NCBI RefSeq assembly: GCF_032017025.1
Contig: NZ_DALZQO010000011.1
Location: 1-64,000, forward strand
DNA from: Hydrogenoanaerobacterium sp032017025
GTDB taxonomy: Bacteria; Bacillota; Clostridia; Oscillospirales; Ruminococcaceae
Length of the DNA stretch: 64,000 bases
Reading direction: 5' to 3'
Of this stretch, positions 25,202 to 32,932 are shown piece by piece. Position 1 is the first letter of the stretch, and each line of letters starts with the position of its first letter. The notes below the pieces were generated by a model. That model was not told the DNA's origin. It did not search any database and worked only from the letters and a program-made list of their open reading frames with translations. Position numbers and translations under genes: made by a program.

Positions 25202-25499
25202 GGGCTTGCATATTATTACTCATTTATGTGAGTGTTGGCAATCAAACGCAGATGAAGACATGACATGGATAAGGGCAATAGACAGAAGATTATTTATATA
25301 ATTGGTAAGTTAGGTACAAGGAGATAAAATGAACGGATTTTTATTGTTAGTTCCTGATAAGATTTGGACTTCTGTTTCTTCATTTCAATATATTGGAATG
25401 GCATAGTTCTCCCCTTTTTTGAGTGCTTCTTATAGCACCTCCCGTTATCATTGTTGCAAGAAGCTATCTGATACAAGATCCAATTTTTTATTTGAACTG
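25202..25499. other. Intergenic, AT-rich, no gene seen
   Basis: No supported reading frame. A plus-strand ATG near 25329 and a minus-strand frame (25294-25506) lack ribosome sites and family resemblance. Confidence 0.6.
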
Positions 25500-25546
25500 T
25501 TGACAAACTAACGATTGTTAGTTATAATAATGCTAACAACTGTTAG
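25500..25546 (+). promoter_or_regulatory. Promoter with two TetR-type operators
   Basis: TTGACA (25500-25505), a 17 base spacer and TATAAT (25523-25528). A 14-base palindrome, CTAACGATTGTTAG (25508-25521), fills the spacer. A second, CTAACAACTGTTAG (25533-25546), follows the -10 box. Both are CTAAC-N4-GTTAG, the form of a TetR-family operator, and the operon's third gene is a TetR-family regulator. Autoregulation is inferred. Confidence 0.85.
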
Positions 25547-25557
25547 GGGGTGCAAAA

Positions 25558-25974
25558 ATGAGTCTATATTTTGGAGATTTCACATCGACCGTGTCAATAT
25601 TTTTAGTTTTGGTAGCTTTAGCATACATAGTTCTTACAATGGCAAAGCACAGTGCAGTGGAGCACTGGAGAAGAAGAATCGCTGTCCTTACGGTCCTCGG
25701 ATTGGTGGTTTGCTGTTTTGTTGCCGCAAGAGATGGCTATCACTTGTCGGTTCAGTCATCCTTTGACGAAACTGTTTCAGCAGGATTGTTTACGCTAAAT
25801 AGCATACAGTCTGTCCTTTGCTGTATCGGCGGTGGAGTCATTGCGTTTTCGTCCATTTCAAGCATTTTTGTAAAAAATAAGAAGTACCATAAAGCTATGT
25901 TCTTCATACTTAGCTTTGCGTTTATATTCAAAACTCTTGTTATCGAAATCTCGCGTTGGTTGGTGCAGCTATGA
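25558..25974 (+). CDS. Four-helix membrane protein of the TetR-controlled operon
   Basis: The 138 residues comprise hydrophobic segments near 12-28, 42-58, 78-98 and 112-130, with short basic loops. TTAGGGGGTG precedes the ATG at 25558 and overlaps the second operator. Family not recognised. The stop overlaps the start of the flavoprotein gene (ATGA), so the two products are likely made together, possibly as a membrane partner of the reductase. Confidence 0.75.
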   Translation: MSLYFGDFTSTVSIFLVLVALAYIVLTMAKHSAVEHWRRRIAVLTVLGLVVCCFVAARDGYHLSVQSSFDETVSAGLFTLNSIQSVLCCIGGGVIAFSSISSIFVKNKKYHKAMFFILSFAFIFKTLVIEISRWLVQL

Positions 25975-26705
25975 AGATCGTAATGCTCAACGGTCAAAAT
26001 CATAAAGGTAGTACATATCATGTTGGAAAGCTTTTAATTGACGGTATAGCTGCCGAAAAACAGGTCGCGGAGTTCTTTTTGCCCCGTGACCTCAACCACT
26101 TTTGTTTGGGGTGTTATTCCTGCATAGAAGATGAAACGAAATGCCCATATTATACTGAAAAGAATGCGATCATGGCAGACTTTGAGCAGGCAGATCTGCT
26201 TGTTATCACTACGCCCAATTATTGTATGGCGCCCTCAGCACCTATGAAGGCATTTCTTGATTTGAACTTCACGAATTGGCTTTCCCATAAGCCAAAGGAA
26301 TTTATGTTTAGCAAAAAAGCCGTGGTCATATCAACCACTTCCGGCATGGGCGCAAATAAAGCAATAAAGCCTGTCGCGATATCTTTGTCTTACTGGGGAA
26401 TCTCTTCGATAAAGAAATATGGTGTGGCTGTTCAGGCAATGAATTGGGAGAGTGTTTCTCAAGATAAAAAAGCAAAAATCCAAAAGGACATTCAAAAAAT
26501 ATTAAAGTCGCTTTCGGGTGATGCAAAGCCGAAAGTAACACTAAAGACAAAGTTTTTGTTCAGTATTTTTTCAGGCATGCAAAAAGCTAATATGGGAAGC
26601 AGCAAAACAGAGAAAAAATACTGGGAAGCCAAAGGCTGGCTTGGAAAGGAACGTCCATGGAAAAAGAAATGGCAACCAAAGAAAAAATCATATTCGAGTC
26701 TTTAA
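25971..26705 (+). CDS. Flavodoxin-fold NAD(P)H-dependent oxidoreductase
   Basis: The 244 residues begin MKIVMLNGQNHKGSTYHVGK, the flavodoxin-like FMN phosphate loop, followed by FCLGCYSCIEDETKCPYY (a Cys motif common in NADPH-dependent FMN reductases) and ITTPNYCMAPSAPMKAFLD. The last 60 residues are basic and extend beyond the usual domain. The ATG at 25971 overlaps the previous stop. Its end overlaps the TetR gene by 49 bases. Likely a stress or quinone/nitro reductase; substrate unknown. Confidence 0.85.
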   Translation: MKIVMLNGQNHKGSTYHVGKLLIDGIAAEKQVAEFFLPRDLNHFCLGCYSCIEDETKCPYYTEKNAIMADFEQADLLVITTPNYCMAPSAPMKAFLDLNFTNWLSHKPKEFMFSKKAVVISTTSGMGANKAIKPVAISLSYWGISSIKKYGVAVQAMNWESVSQDKKAKIQKDIQKILKSLSGDAKPKVTLKTKFLFSIFSGMQKANMGSSKTEKKYWEAKGWLGKERPWKKKWQPKKKSYSSL

Positions 26706-27274
26706 AGTTATTCTCAAAAAAGGGCTATGACGGAGTTTCTATGCGTGAAATTGCAGCGGCTGTTGGCATAAAAGGCGCGTCTATCTATAATCACTTTTCA
26801 GGTAAAGAAGAAATTTTTAACGCAATATTTGACGAAATGAAGCAGCGATATGATAGCTCTGCAATGGAGATGAATGTTCCGATAGAGCAAAATGATAAGA
26901 CGGTCAAAGTATATTTAAATATAGATGAAGCAGGTTTGCTTCAGTTGGCCGAGGGATTGCTTTGCTTTTTCTGCAAGGATGAATTTACGGTTATGTTTAG
27001 AAAGCTTCTTGTTTGCGAACAACACAAATTCCCCATGGCAGCAAAACTTTTAGAGCAATATTACATTGATGCCCCTGTGCTTTTTCAAACACAGCTTTTT
27101 GAAGGATTGCAAAAGCAGGGCGCTATGAAGAATTCCGATGCAGGAGTTATGGCTTTGCACTTTTATAGCCCAATTTATTATTTTTTGAGCAAATTCGATT
27201 TAGGCTGCCCATACGAAGAATGCGTACAGCAACTTAAAAGTCACATACATGGATTTTGCAAGATGTACAGTTAA
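26657..27274 (+). CDS. TetR/AcrR-family repressor
   Basis: The 205 residues have an N-terminal TetR helix-turn-helix (about 5-55; IIFESLKLFSKKGYDGVSMR, IKGASIYNHFSGKEEIFNAI) and an unassigned ligand-binding domain. It is encoded at the end of the operon it probably represses through the two CTAAC-N4-GTTAG operators. The 49-base overlap with the flavoprotein gene is larger than usual; a GGAAAGGAA ribosome site lies inside that gene. Confidence 0.9.
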   Translation: MEKEMATKEKIIFESLKLFSKKGYDGVSMREIAAAVGIKGASIYNHFSGKEEIFNAIFDEMKQRYDSSAMEMNVPIEQNDKTVKVYLNIDEAGLLQLAEGLLCFFCKDEFTVMFRKLLVCEQHKFPMAAKLLEQYYIDAPVLFQTQLFEGLQKQGAMKNSDAGVMALHFYSPIYYFLSKFDLGCPYEECVQQLKSHIHGFCKMYS

Positions 27275-27305
27275 TCGCATGTTTTTCGCAATATGGAGGT
27301 AAATT

Positions 27306-27782
27306 ATGAGTGAGTTAAAAATCAATATACCAAAATTCAGTGACGGTGATTGGATTCCGACTGAGCATTCTGCAAGAGGAAAAGACTTATCACCCGAAAT
27401 GCACTTTAGGGGGATAGACGAAAAAGCAGTTTCACTTGCAATCACACTTGATGATTCATCTCACCCTCTTTTCCCGAATTATAACCATTGGCTAATATGG
27501 AATCTCCCTGTTTGTTCTGTTTTGCAAGAGGCTGTTCCAAAAGGCGAAACAATTGAATCTTTGGGAGGAGCCCAGCAAGGAATAGCCTATGGAAAGCACT
27601 GCTACAAAGGACCAAAGCCACCCTTTAAAACAATCCATACTTACACCTTTACGGTTTATGCTTTGGATTCAAAAATCGAGTTGCCAGCGAAATCGGCAAG
27701 GGATGATTTTTTGAAAGTGGCGCAAAAACATATTTTGCAGAAAGCGACCTATACAGGCAAATTCCAAAGCTACAGAAAATGA
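27306..27782 (+). CDS. YbhB/YbcL-family PEBP-like protein
   Basis: The 158 residues belong to the phosphatidylethanolamine-binding / Raf kinase inhibitor-like family. Features are LSPEMHFRG, SLAITLDDSSHP with NYNHWLIWNLP (the ligand pocket Asp and His), and YKGPKPPFKTIHTYTFTVYA. Soluble, no signal peptide. TATGGAGG fixes the ATG. It lies 31 bases after the TetR gene and may share its transcript. Biological role in bacteria is poorly defined. Confidence 0.9.
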   Translation: MSELKINIPKFSDGDWIPTEHSARGKDLSPEMHFRGIDEKAVSLAITLDDSSHPLFPNYNHWLIWNLPVCSVLQEAVPKGETIESLGGAQQGIAYGKHCYKGPKPPFKTIHTYTFTVYALDSKIELPAKSARDDFLKVAQKHILQKATYTGKFQSYRK

Positions 27783-27889
27783 GCATAACCTGTAGTAGCC
27801 GTTAAATCTCAGTTGCGCATTATGTTTATAATGGAGGCACTGGCGGCAACGGCGGCATTTTGGAAGCAAGTTTTTGATAAAAGCTGAAT

Positions 27890-27939
27890 AAAAGCAAAAA
27901 AATCCCCACAGTCCTACAAAAATAAGACTGTGGGGATTC
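27890..27939 (-). terminator. tRNA-Leu terminator
   Basis: AATCCCCACAGTC (27901-27913) pairs with GACTGTGGGGATT (27926-27938). On the minus strand it ends in a T run (complement of the A tract at 27894-27902). Confidence 0.8.
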
Positions 27940-27941
27940 GT

Positions 27942-28028
27942 TGGTGCCGGTGGTCGGGGTCGAACCGACACGGTATCGCTACCACGGGATTTTGAGTCCC
28001 GCACGTCTGCCAATTCCATCACACCGGC
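27942..28028 (-). tRNA. tRNA-Leu (anticodon CAA)
   Basis: An 87-base class II tRNA with acceptor GCCGGTG/CACCGGC, discriminator A, encoded CCA, anticodon stem CGGGA/TCCCG with loop CTCAAAA (anticodon CAA), a long variable arm, and a GTTCGAC T loop. It closes the accessory region that follows the tRNA-Ser pair. Confidence 0.96.
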
Positions 28029-28164
28029 GCAACAATAATATCTTACACGAAAGACATTAAAAAATCAAGAGGTTTTGCAATAATAATTGTATTTTTATTG
28101 ATTAATTTCCTGCTATCCCGTATAATAATGGCATATTGAACCGCATTGCGGCTGGGGGTATTTT

Positions 28165-29517
28165 GTGGCGATCTTCGTACGGGACAAGTCTTTTTATAAA
28201 ACTGTGCTGGCACTCTCTTTGCCGATAGCACTGCAAAACCTGATTACTACAGGTGTAAGCATGATGGATACTGTTATGATTGGAGCGCTAGGTGAAATTC
28301 AGCTTTCGGGCACTTCGCTTGCCAATCAGGTTTCGTTCGTGTTTATGATTTTAAACTTTGGCATTGCCAGCGGTACCGGTGTACTCACTGCCCAGTACTG
28401 GGGCAAGCGAGATGTGACCACCATCAAGCATATTATGACGACTATGTATCGTTTAAGCATTATCCTTGGTATTTTTACGATGCTGTTCACTCTGATTTTC
28501 CCCGAGCAGATTATGCGTATCTTCTCCAGTGAGGCCGATGTTATTGTCGAGGGTGTAAAATATCTGCAAATCATGTCGTTTACTTATGTAATGTACGGTA
28601 TCACCATCACCAGCATTGGTGTGCTGCGCACGGTGGGCACCGTAAGGATATCGCTTGTGGTGTACAGCGTTTCGTTTTTTGTAAATGTGTTTTTTAACTG
28701 GGTGTTTATCTACGGTAATCTGGGCGCGCCGCGGCTTGAGACACGTGGCGCTGCAATCGGCACACTGATTGCGCGCATCACCGAGTTTGCGATAATTATG
28801 ATTTTTATGCGCACCAAGGAGGAAAAACTTCGTTTTCGTCTGAGTGACCTGCTGCACACTGAAAAAGCAAGGGCCGCCGAGTTTCGCCGAACGGCGACGC
28901 CCGTTATCTTCAATGAGCTGTTATGGGCTTCGGGTACGGCGGCGCTTTCTATTGTCTTGGGTCAGATGGGTTCGATCATTGTGGCGGCAAACAGCATCTG
29001 CCAGGTGGTGGTGCAGTTCGTATCGGTATTCTTCCAGGGCGTGGGCAATGCGGCGGCAGTCATTATCGGCAATACCATTGGGCAGGGGAAATACGACGAT
29101 GCGAAAGCACGTGCCAAAAGCTTTCTCGCCATCAGCATGATTTTAGGTGTTGTTGCGGGTCTTATTATGCTAGTGCTAAAGCCCATTGCCATCAACTTCT
29201 ATAATGTTTCGGATGCCACAAAGCATGTGGCAAACCAGATTATGACCATTTCCTCTGTGGTAGTCATCTTTCAATCTGTGGCTATGATTACAGTCGTGGG
29301 CACACTGCGCGGCGGCGGCGATGTGAAGTTCGGCTTGTTTATCGACGTTCTATTCCTGTGGATGGTGGCGGTTCCGCTGGGCTTTCTCACCGGCCTGCAG
29401 CTCGGTTGGCCCATTGCGGTGGTGTACTGCTTTATTAAAATTGATGAGATACTGAAATCGGGGCTGTGCATTTACCGGATCAACAGCGGCAAGTGGATGA
29501 AAGATTTGACCGTATAG
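28165..29517 (+). CDS. MATE-family efflux transporter
   Basis: The 450-residue, roughly twelve-helix antiporter starts with GTG at 28165, with a GGGGG-type site 6 bases upstream. Both MATE halves are visible: ALPIALQNLITTGVSMMDTV near the N terminus and FQGVGNAAAVIIGNTIGQGK in the second half. The charged loop RTKEEKLRFRLSDLLHTEKA separates the two bundles. Exports cationic drugs or metabolites using Na+ or H+. No regulator adjacent. Confidence 0.92.
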   Translation: MAIFVRDKSFYKTVLALSLPIALQNLITTGVSMMDTVMIGALGEIQLSGTSLANQVSFVFMILNFGIASGTGVLTAQYWGKRDVTTIKHIMTTMYRLSIILGIFTMLFTLIFPEQIMRIFSSEADVIVEGVKYLQIMSFTYVMYGITITSIGVLRTVGTVRISLVVYSVSFFVNVFFNWVFIYGNLGAPRLETRGAAIGTLIARITEFAIIMIFMRTKEEKLRFRLSDLLHTEKARAAEFRRTATPVIFNELLWASGTAALSIVLGQMGSIIVAANSICQVVVQFVSVFFQGVGNAAAVIIGNTIGQGKYDDAKARAKSFLAISMILGVVAGLIMLVLKPIAINFYNVSDATKHVANQIMTISSVVVIFQSVAMITVVGTLRGGGDVKFGLFIDVLFLWMVAVPLGFLTGLQLGWPIAVVYCFIKIDEILKSGLCIYRINSGKWMKDLTV

Positions 29518-29558
29518 CCTGGAGATATTCACCAATTTGTGAAATATTCATAAAATAG

Positions 29559-29587
29559 TTGACAAACAAGGATTTTGAGTGTATAGT
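29559..29587 (+). promoter_or_regulatory. Promoter of the SigH-like gene
   Basis: TTGACA (29559-29564), a 17 base spacer and TATAGT (29582-29587). Confidence 0.75.
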
Positions 29588-29637
29588 TAGTTTAAAATCT
29601 ATATTTATGGAATTGTACTATTTCGGGGAGTATTTGT

Positions 29638-30240
29638 ATGCAAGAAGATTTTTTGTCTGATCGCACATTTCTCACCGATGATGAACTTGTAAGCAAGGCA
29701 AAAACATCGGAGCCCGATGCGTTTGCTACCTTGATTGTCAGGTACGAACCCATCGCAAGAACGCTTGTAAAAGGCTATAACATCGCAGGCCTCGAATCGG
29801 ACGACCTCACGCAAGAGGCGCTTACAGGTTTGATTAAAGCCGTCAGAAGTTTTGACTGCAATTGTAATGTTCCTTTTCGCGCATTTGCTCTTCTGTGTAT
29901 GAAGCGGCAGGTGCAAACAGCGATCAAAGCTGGGCTTGCTGGTAAACAGCAGCCACTTAGAGATTATATACCCTTTGACGACAGCCCAGAGCTGTCCGTT
30001 TATACACCGGGCGACCATCGCACGGAAAGCCCCGAATCCATTGTAATTATGGAGGAAGAGGCAAAAACAAGAGAGAAACAAATGAAATCCCTTTTGTCTG
30101 CATTTGAACAGGAAGCACTCAATCTTTATCTCAGCGGTCATTCTTACGAAGAAATGTCCACAAGGATGAAGTCTACCGTAAAATCGGTGGACAATGCCCT
30201 GCAGCGAGTAAGACGAAAGCTCAGATCAATGAAGCTGTAA
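29638..30240 (+). CDS. SigH-like RNA polymerase sigma factor
   Basis: The 200 residues have sigma-70 region 2 (about 17-85; TSEPDAFATLIVRYEPIART, GLESDDLTQEALTGLIKAVR, FRAFALLCMKRQVQTAI) and region 4 (about 145-198; LSAFEQEALNLYLSGHSYEE, STVKSVDNALQRVRRKLRSM). Layout and length fit sporulation/competence SigH. It lacks the usual SigH neighbours (secE, nusG), so it may be a paralogue. GGGGAG lies upstream of the ATG. Confidence 0.85.
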   Translation: MQEDFLSDRTFLTDDELVSKAKTSEPDAFATLIVRYEPIARTLVKGYNIAGLESDDLTQEALTGLIKAVRSFDCNCNVPFRAFALLCMKRQVQTAIKAGLAGKQQPLRDYIPFDDSPELSVYTPGDHRTESPESIVIMEEEAKTREKQMKSLLSAFEQEALNLYLSGHSYEEMSTRMKSTVKSVDNALQRVRRKLRSMKL

Positions 30241-30380
30241 TCGATCAGTGTCATTGATGCCAAAATCGTAATATAACCCGTATGGGGTTATATAATAATG
30301 TCCCTGGTATGTCTGACGCGTTGGTAACTCAATGTACGGCACAACATCTATGGGCAAATTTTAAAAGCGAGGTAAAGATT

Positions 30381-30656
30381 ATGTACGAAGACAGAACCCT
30401 TATTTGCAAAGAGTGTGGGGCAGAATTCATTTTCACCGCTGGTGAGCAGGAGTTCTACGCAGAAAAAGGCTTTGTAAACGAGCCGCAGAGATGTAAAAAT
30501 TGCCGTGACGCACGCAAAAACAGCATGAAATCTGAGAGAGAGATGTTTGCAGCTTCTTGCGCAGCTTGCGGTAAAGAAGCGAAAGTTCCTTTCAGACCCC
30601 GTGAAGACAGACCTGTATACTGCAGCGAGTGCTTTGCAAAAATGAAAGCTGAGTAA
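30381..30656 (+). CDS. Zinc-ribbon protein
   Basis: The 91 residues carry two zinc-binding halves. The first is LICKECGAEF with CKNCRDARK around residues 9 and 38-42. The second is CAACGKEAKVPF with VYCSECFAKM at the C terminus. It is the probable zinc-ribbon family (CxxC pairs) common in Clostridia and Chloroflexi; function unproven. GAGGTAAAG fixes the ATG at 30381. Confidence 0.85.
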   Translation: MYEDRTLICKECGAEFIFTAGEQEFYAEKGFVNEPQRCKNCRDARKNSMKSEREMFAASCAACGKEAKVPFRPREDRPVYCSECFAKMKAE

Positions 30657-30678
30657 TTTTAGCTTAAATCATGTTTAT

Positions 30679-30713
30679 AAAAAGAGGATGCTTTATGCAT
30701 CCTCTTTTTTAAT
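30679..30713 (+). terminator. Terminator after the zinc-ribbon gene
   Basis: AAAAGAGGATGC, a 5 base loop and GCATCCTCTTTT with extra T. It is also placed to end comFB transcripts from the other strand. Confidence 0.85.
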
Positions 30714-30726
30714 ACTTTTTTTATTT

Positions 30727-30987
30727 TCAGTGCCGCGGATTGGTCTTTATGGTCTTGGCAGCCTGGGTAAGAAGAGAAACAACATCCATTTCATATTGCT
30801 GGTTGACAGTATCAAGCTTGGAAAAAAGTTCGCCCTCGTGTGTAATCACATATTTGGGCGGTATTCTGTTTAGGACATAACAAATAATATCCCATTTGCA
30901 TAGTTCACATTGGCAGCAGCCAAGGGTATCAATGATCTGATCGAGCTTTTGGGCTACAATGGCTTCCATCACGTTGTACGGTTTCAT
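30727..30987 (-). CDS. ComFB-family late competence protein
   Basis: The 86 residues from the ATG at 30987 (GAGGTGG site) match ComFB: KPYNVMEAIVAQKLDQIID, then CELCKWDIICYVLNRIPPKY with a Cys cluster (CCQCELC) that may bind metal. Other ComF operon members are not adjacent. The longer frame to 31026 lacks a ribosome site. Confidence 0.88.
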   Translation of the reverse strand: MKPYNVMEAIVAQKLDQIIDTLGCCQCELCKWDIICYVLNRIPPKYVITHEGELFSKLDTVNQQYEMDVVSLLTQAAKTIKTNPRH

Positions 30988-31097
30988 AAGTCCACCTCTA
31001 ATAATGTCTTGTCTTGTTAAGGACAATATATCATAGAAACCAAAAACTGTAAACAGAATTGATGTGACAAAGTATGACTATTTTGTTGCATTTTTGA

Positions 31098-31126
31098 TTG
31101 TACATCGTAAAGGATATTGGTATAAT
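31098..31126 (+). promoter_or_regulatory. Promoter of the DUF1858 gene
   Basis: TTGTAC (31098-31103), a 17 base spacer and TATAAT (31121-31126). Confidence 0.7.
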
Positions 31127-31158
31127 AAGCATGTAAATAGTAAAGGGGGTGCGATAAA

Positions 31159-31362
31159 ATGGCATTTGAAGTTACAAGAGATACCGTCATCGGTGATATT
31201 CTTGACCATGACGCAACCACTGCACAATATTTTTTAGCAATGGGCATGCACTGTCTGGGCTGCCCGGCCTCTCGCGGCGAATCGATTGAGGAAGCATGTG
31301 AAGTTCATGGCGTAAATTGCGATGAATTGTTGGACAAGCTGAACAAACACCTCGAAAATTAA
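31159..31362 (+). CDS. DUF1858 / ScdA N-terminal-like protein
   Basis: The 67 residues match DUF1858: VTRDTVIGDILDHDATTAQY, FLAMGMHCLGCPASRGESIE and a helical tail. The CLGC pair is the conserved feature, thought to be redox or hydride-transfer linked. It is a common small protein in anaerobic Firmicutes. AAAGGGGGTG before the ATG. Monocistronic. Confidence 0.9.
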   Translation: MAFEVTRDTVIGDILDHDATTAQYFLAMGMHCLGCPASRGESIEEACEVHGVNCDELLDKLNKHLEN

Positions 31363-31377
31363 CCACAGACAGATGAA

Positions 31378-31413
31378 AAATCGTGTCATGTGCTTTTGCC
31401 TGACACGATTTTT
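31378..31413 (+). terminator. Terminator after the DUF1858 gene
   Basis: AAATCGTGTCA (31378-31388), a 12 base loop and TGACACGATTT, then T residues. Confidence 0.85.
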
Positions 31414-31445
31414 TGTATAGGAACAAGCAGGAGATTTGACCATAT

Positions 31446-32144
31446 ATGAACGAATTACCATTTTTAGATGAGCGGTTGTCACTGATTGCAAGCCTTGTGC
31501 GGTGCGGCAGTGTTGTCGCCGATATCGGCGCGGATCACGGGTATCTAGTGACATGGCTGGTAAAGCAGGGCATTTGCCGGCGCGGTTTTGCTTGTGATAT
31601 CAATGAAATGCCGCTTGCCCGCAGCCGACGTACCGTAGAACAATACGGCGTGGCAGACCGTGTACAGCTGGTGCTGTCAAACGGGCTGGAGCATTTGCGT
31701 GAAAGCGATGCGGACGACATTGTAATTGCAGGTATGGGCGGCGATTTGATTTCGCAAATCCTTGCCGCTGCGGGTTGGAAAAGCCGTGAAAAGCGTTATC
31801 TGCTGCAGCCTATGACGCGTGCAGACGAGCTGCGCCGCTGGCTTTGCGCGAACGGCTACGAGATTCTCTGTGAGCACTGCGCGCGCGCAAACCGCTTTCG
31901 CTATACCGTTATGACGGTGCGCTATACCGGCGAGATTATTGCATGCGGCGATTTATTCGCTGTCGTTGGCAGGCTGCCCGAATGTGGCACGGAAGATGCT
32001 CGTTCTTATATCCGTTGGCAGGCAGAAATTGTTCTGAAAAAAATAGGGGGGCTTCGTGCATCGAAAGACCGCACCGAACAGGCCGCCCCTTTTGAAATAC
32101 TCTACCGCGATATTTTGCGCACGATAGGGGAGGATAAGCTATGA
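31446..32144 (+). CDS. trmK: tRNA (adenine22-N1)-methyltransferase TrmK
   Basis: The 232-residue class I SAM methyltransferase methylates A22 in Ser, Leu and Tyr tRNAs. The SAM site is VVADIGADHGYLVTWLVKQG at about 23-42; DDIVIAGMGGDLISQIL (motif IV region) and LLQPMTRADELRRWL follow. The pairing with the Nif3-like gene downstream, overlapping by 4 bases, is the standard Firmicute arrangement. Confidence 0.93.
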   Translation: MNELPFLDERLSLIASLVRCGSVVADIGADHGYLVTWLVKQGICRRGFACDINEMPLARSRRTVEQYGVADRVQLVLSNGLEHLRESDADDIVIAGMGGDLISQILAAAGWKSREKRYLLQPMTRADELRRWLCANGYEILCEHCARANRFRYTVMTVRYTGEIIACGDLFAVVGRLPECGTEDARSYIRWQAEIVLKKIGGLRASKDRTEQAAPFEILYRDILRTIGEDKL

Positions 32145-32911
32145 GTACCGTACGCCAGATTTACGAATGCATCGACAGATTTGCGCCGTTTTGTACCGCC
32201 GAAAGCTGGGATAATGTAGGGCTTTTGGTTGAGGCAAAGGGCGCAGAGGTGCAAAAGGTTCTTGTCGCACTTGATATTACACCAGATGTTGCCGAGGAGG
32301 CACGGGAGATCGGTGCGAACCTCATCATTTCACATCACCCTGTTATTTTCGACCCGCTTAGGCGCATCACATCGGACAATGTGGTGTATCTGCTTGCAAA
32401 ACATGATATCAGCGCTATTTGCGCACACACCAATCTTGATGTGGCGCAGGGGGGCGTCAACGATATTCTGGCGCAGCGCTTGTGCCTGCAAAACGTTCAG
32501 CCACTGGAGCCGCTGGATGGCAACGGGCTGTCGCTCGGCAGGATAGGTGTTTTGGAAGAGCCTATGGAGGCGGAGCAATTCCTCGGCAAAGTCAAACAAA
32601 AGTTAGGCTGTAACGGGTTGAAATACACACAGGGCAGGGGCAAGGTCGGGCGTGTTGCGGTGTGCGGCGGCGCGGGTGCAAACCTGCTTTACCGTGCGGC
32701 AGAGCTGGGTACAGACGCATTGGTCACTGCCGACAGCAAGCACAACCTGCTGCTCGATGCCAAACGCCTTGGCATTATGTTAATCGACGCGGGGCATTAT
32801 TGCACTGAGCAGGTGGTGCTTGAGCCGCTTGCAAAACGCCTGCGTCAAGCATTCCCTGCGCTTGTCGTTGAGCTCTCACAGCGTGAGGGCGACCCCGTGC
32901 AATATCGATAG
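32141..32911 (+). CDS. Nif3-like dinuclear metal-centre protein (YqfO family)
   Basis: The 256 residues have metal ligands in NLIISHHPVIFDPL (about 60-73), ICAHTNLDVAQGG (His and Asp) and LIDAGHYCTEQVV (C-terminal His/Glu). It lacks the middle insert domain of longer YqfO proteins. A toroidal hexamer in relatives; the annotation as GTP cyclohydrolase 1 type 2 homolog is not firmly proven. The ATG overlaps the trmK stop. Confidence 0.92.
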   Translation: MSTVRQIYECIDRFAPFCTAESWDNVGLLVEAKGAEVQKVLVALDITPDVAEEAREIGANLIISHHPVIFDPLRRITSDNVVYLLAKHDISAICAHTNLDVAQGGVNDILAQRLCLQNVQPLEPLDGNGLSLGRIGVLEEPMEAEQFLGKVKQKLGCNGLKYTQGRGKVGRVAVCGGAGANLLYRAAELGTDALVTADSKHNLLLDAKRLGIMLIDAGHYCTEQVVLEPLAKRLRQAFPALVVELSQREGDPVQYR

Positions 32912-32932
32912 AAAAGAAATTAGGTGAAGCCC

